From CAYSHJ01 sp964589725 (GTDB lineage Bacteria; Planctomycetota; Planctomycetia; Planctomycetales; Planctomycetaceae), in NCBI GenBank assembly GCA_964589725.1, contig CAZPUJ010000375.1:1-16780 (forward strand): a stretch of DNA of 16,780 nucleotides. The letters run 5' to 3'. The position numbers and the translations under genes were made by a program. The notes beneath the pieces were generated by a model. That model worked only from the letters and a program-made list of their open reading frames with translations. It did not search any database and had not been told where the DNA came from. Shown here piece after piece: positions 16,598-16,780 of this stretch; the stretch's first letter is position 1; each line of letters opens with the position of its first letter.

Positions 16598-16780
16598 CTA
16601 TTTCAACCGGATGTCTACGCTCGCGCTGTGCGCGGTCAAACCTTCGACCTGAGCCATGCGGCGGATATCGTCGGCCGCATTCGCTAGTGCGGCAGCGTTA
16701 TAGTTGATGACCGACGATCGCTTCAAAAAATCATTCGCGCATAGGCCATTCGCGAAGCGAGCGGTGCCGCCAGTGGGGAG
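16598..16780 (-). CDS. hisD: Histidinol dehydrogenase, C-terminal 60 codons (5' end outside window)
   Basis: HisD is the zinc enzyme that oxidises L-histidinol to L-histidine in two NAD-dependent steps, the end of histidine biosynthesis in the cytoplasm. The minus strand reads in from the right edge as LPTGGTARFANGL, then NDFLKRSSVINYN, and ends VEGLTAHSASVDIRLK before a TAG at 16598-16600. These are the familiar C-terminal blocks of HisD. The histidine in EGLTAH corresponds to the zinc ligand H419 of E. coli HisD. The frame is intact for all 60 codons in view; the catalytic Glu/His pair and the other zinc ligands lie outside the window. It converges on the WD40 gene, with the large inverted repeat between them. 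Confidence 0.93.
   Translation of the reverse strand, partial: LPTGGTARFANGLCANDFLKRSSVINYNAAALANAADDIRRMAQVEGLTAHSASVDIRLK

Noticed and set aside
16656..16680. Inverted repeat ATGCGGC...GCCGCAT
   Set aside because: A perfect 7-base dyad, but it lies within conserved hisD coding sequence and is explained by codon content.

Overview
The window looks like chromosomal DNA from a planctomycete (Planctomycetota) or a close relative. The pointers are a Ser/Thr kinase with an N-terminal zinc ribbon and an RRNP motif just after the kinase fold, a very large TPR/WD40 protein beside it, a DsbD with two tandem N-terminal domains, and moderately high GC. This is inferred from gene style; no 16S or ribosomal gene is present. 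Two genes run off the window edges and are easy to miss because they have no stop (left) or no start (right) inside it: dsbD at the left and hisD at the right.

Layout. 1-2442 (minus): most of a DsbD-type thiol:disulfide interchange protein, cut inside its C-terminal thioredoxin domain. 2443-2921: a divergent intergenic region with two kinds of short repeat. 2922-9705 (plus): three genes joined by identical 4-base ATGA overlaps, namely a transglutaminase fused to a putative amidoligase (DUF2126), a circularly permuted ATP-grasp fused to an alpha-E domain, and a second small transglutaminase. 9706-9849: a spacer with a hairpin repeat. 9850-16369 (plus): a Ser/Thr kinase, a TPR/WD40 reading frame and a WD40/propeller C-terminal frame, which read best as one ancestral gene of about 2170 codons interrupted by two frame changes. 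16370-16597: a convergent intergenic region carrying a 147-base nested inverted repeat. 16598-16780 (minus): the last 60 codons of histidinol dehydrogenase, hisD.

How the genes work together. The three-gene operon matches a widespread but biochemically uncharacterised bacterial cassette. It pairs two different amide-forming folds (glutamine-synthetase-like DUF2126 and ATP-grasp) with two transglutaminase/cysteine-peptidase-like proteins and an alpha-helical ER-motif domain, and is predicted to build or attach a peptide or amide-linked product. The Anbu proteasome-like peptidase often linked to such cassettes is not in this window. The operon is the best candidate for an undescribed system here. 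The second most interesting point is the kinase-TPR-WD40 locus: its WD40 repeats number 14 (two seven-bladed propellers) only if a one-base frame change in a run of five G at 15067-15071 is repaired.

I saw no tRNA, rRNA, CRISPR array, transposase or integrase.
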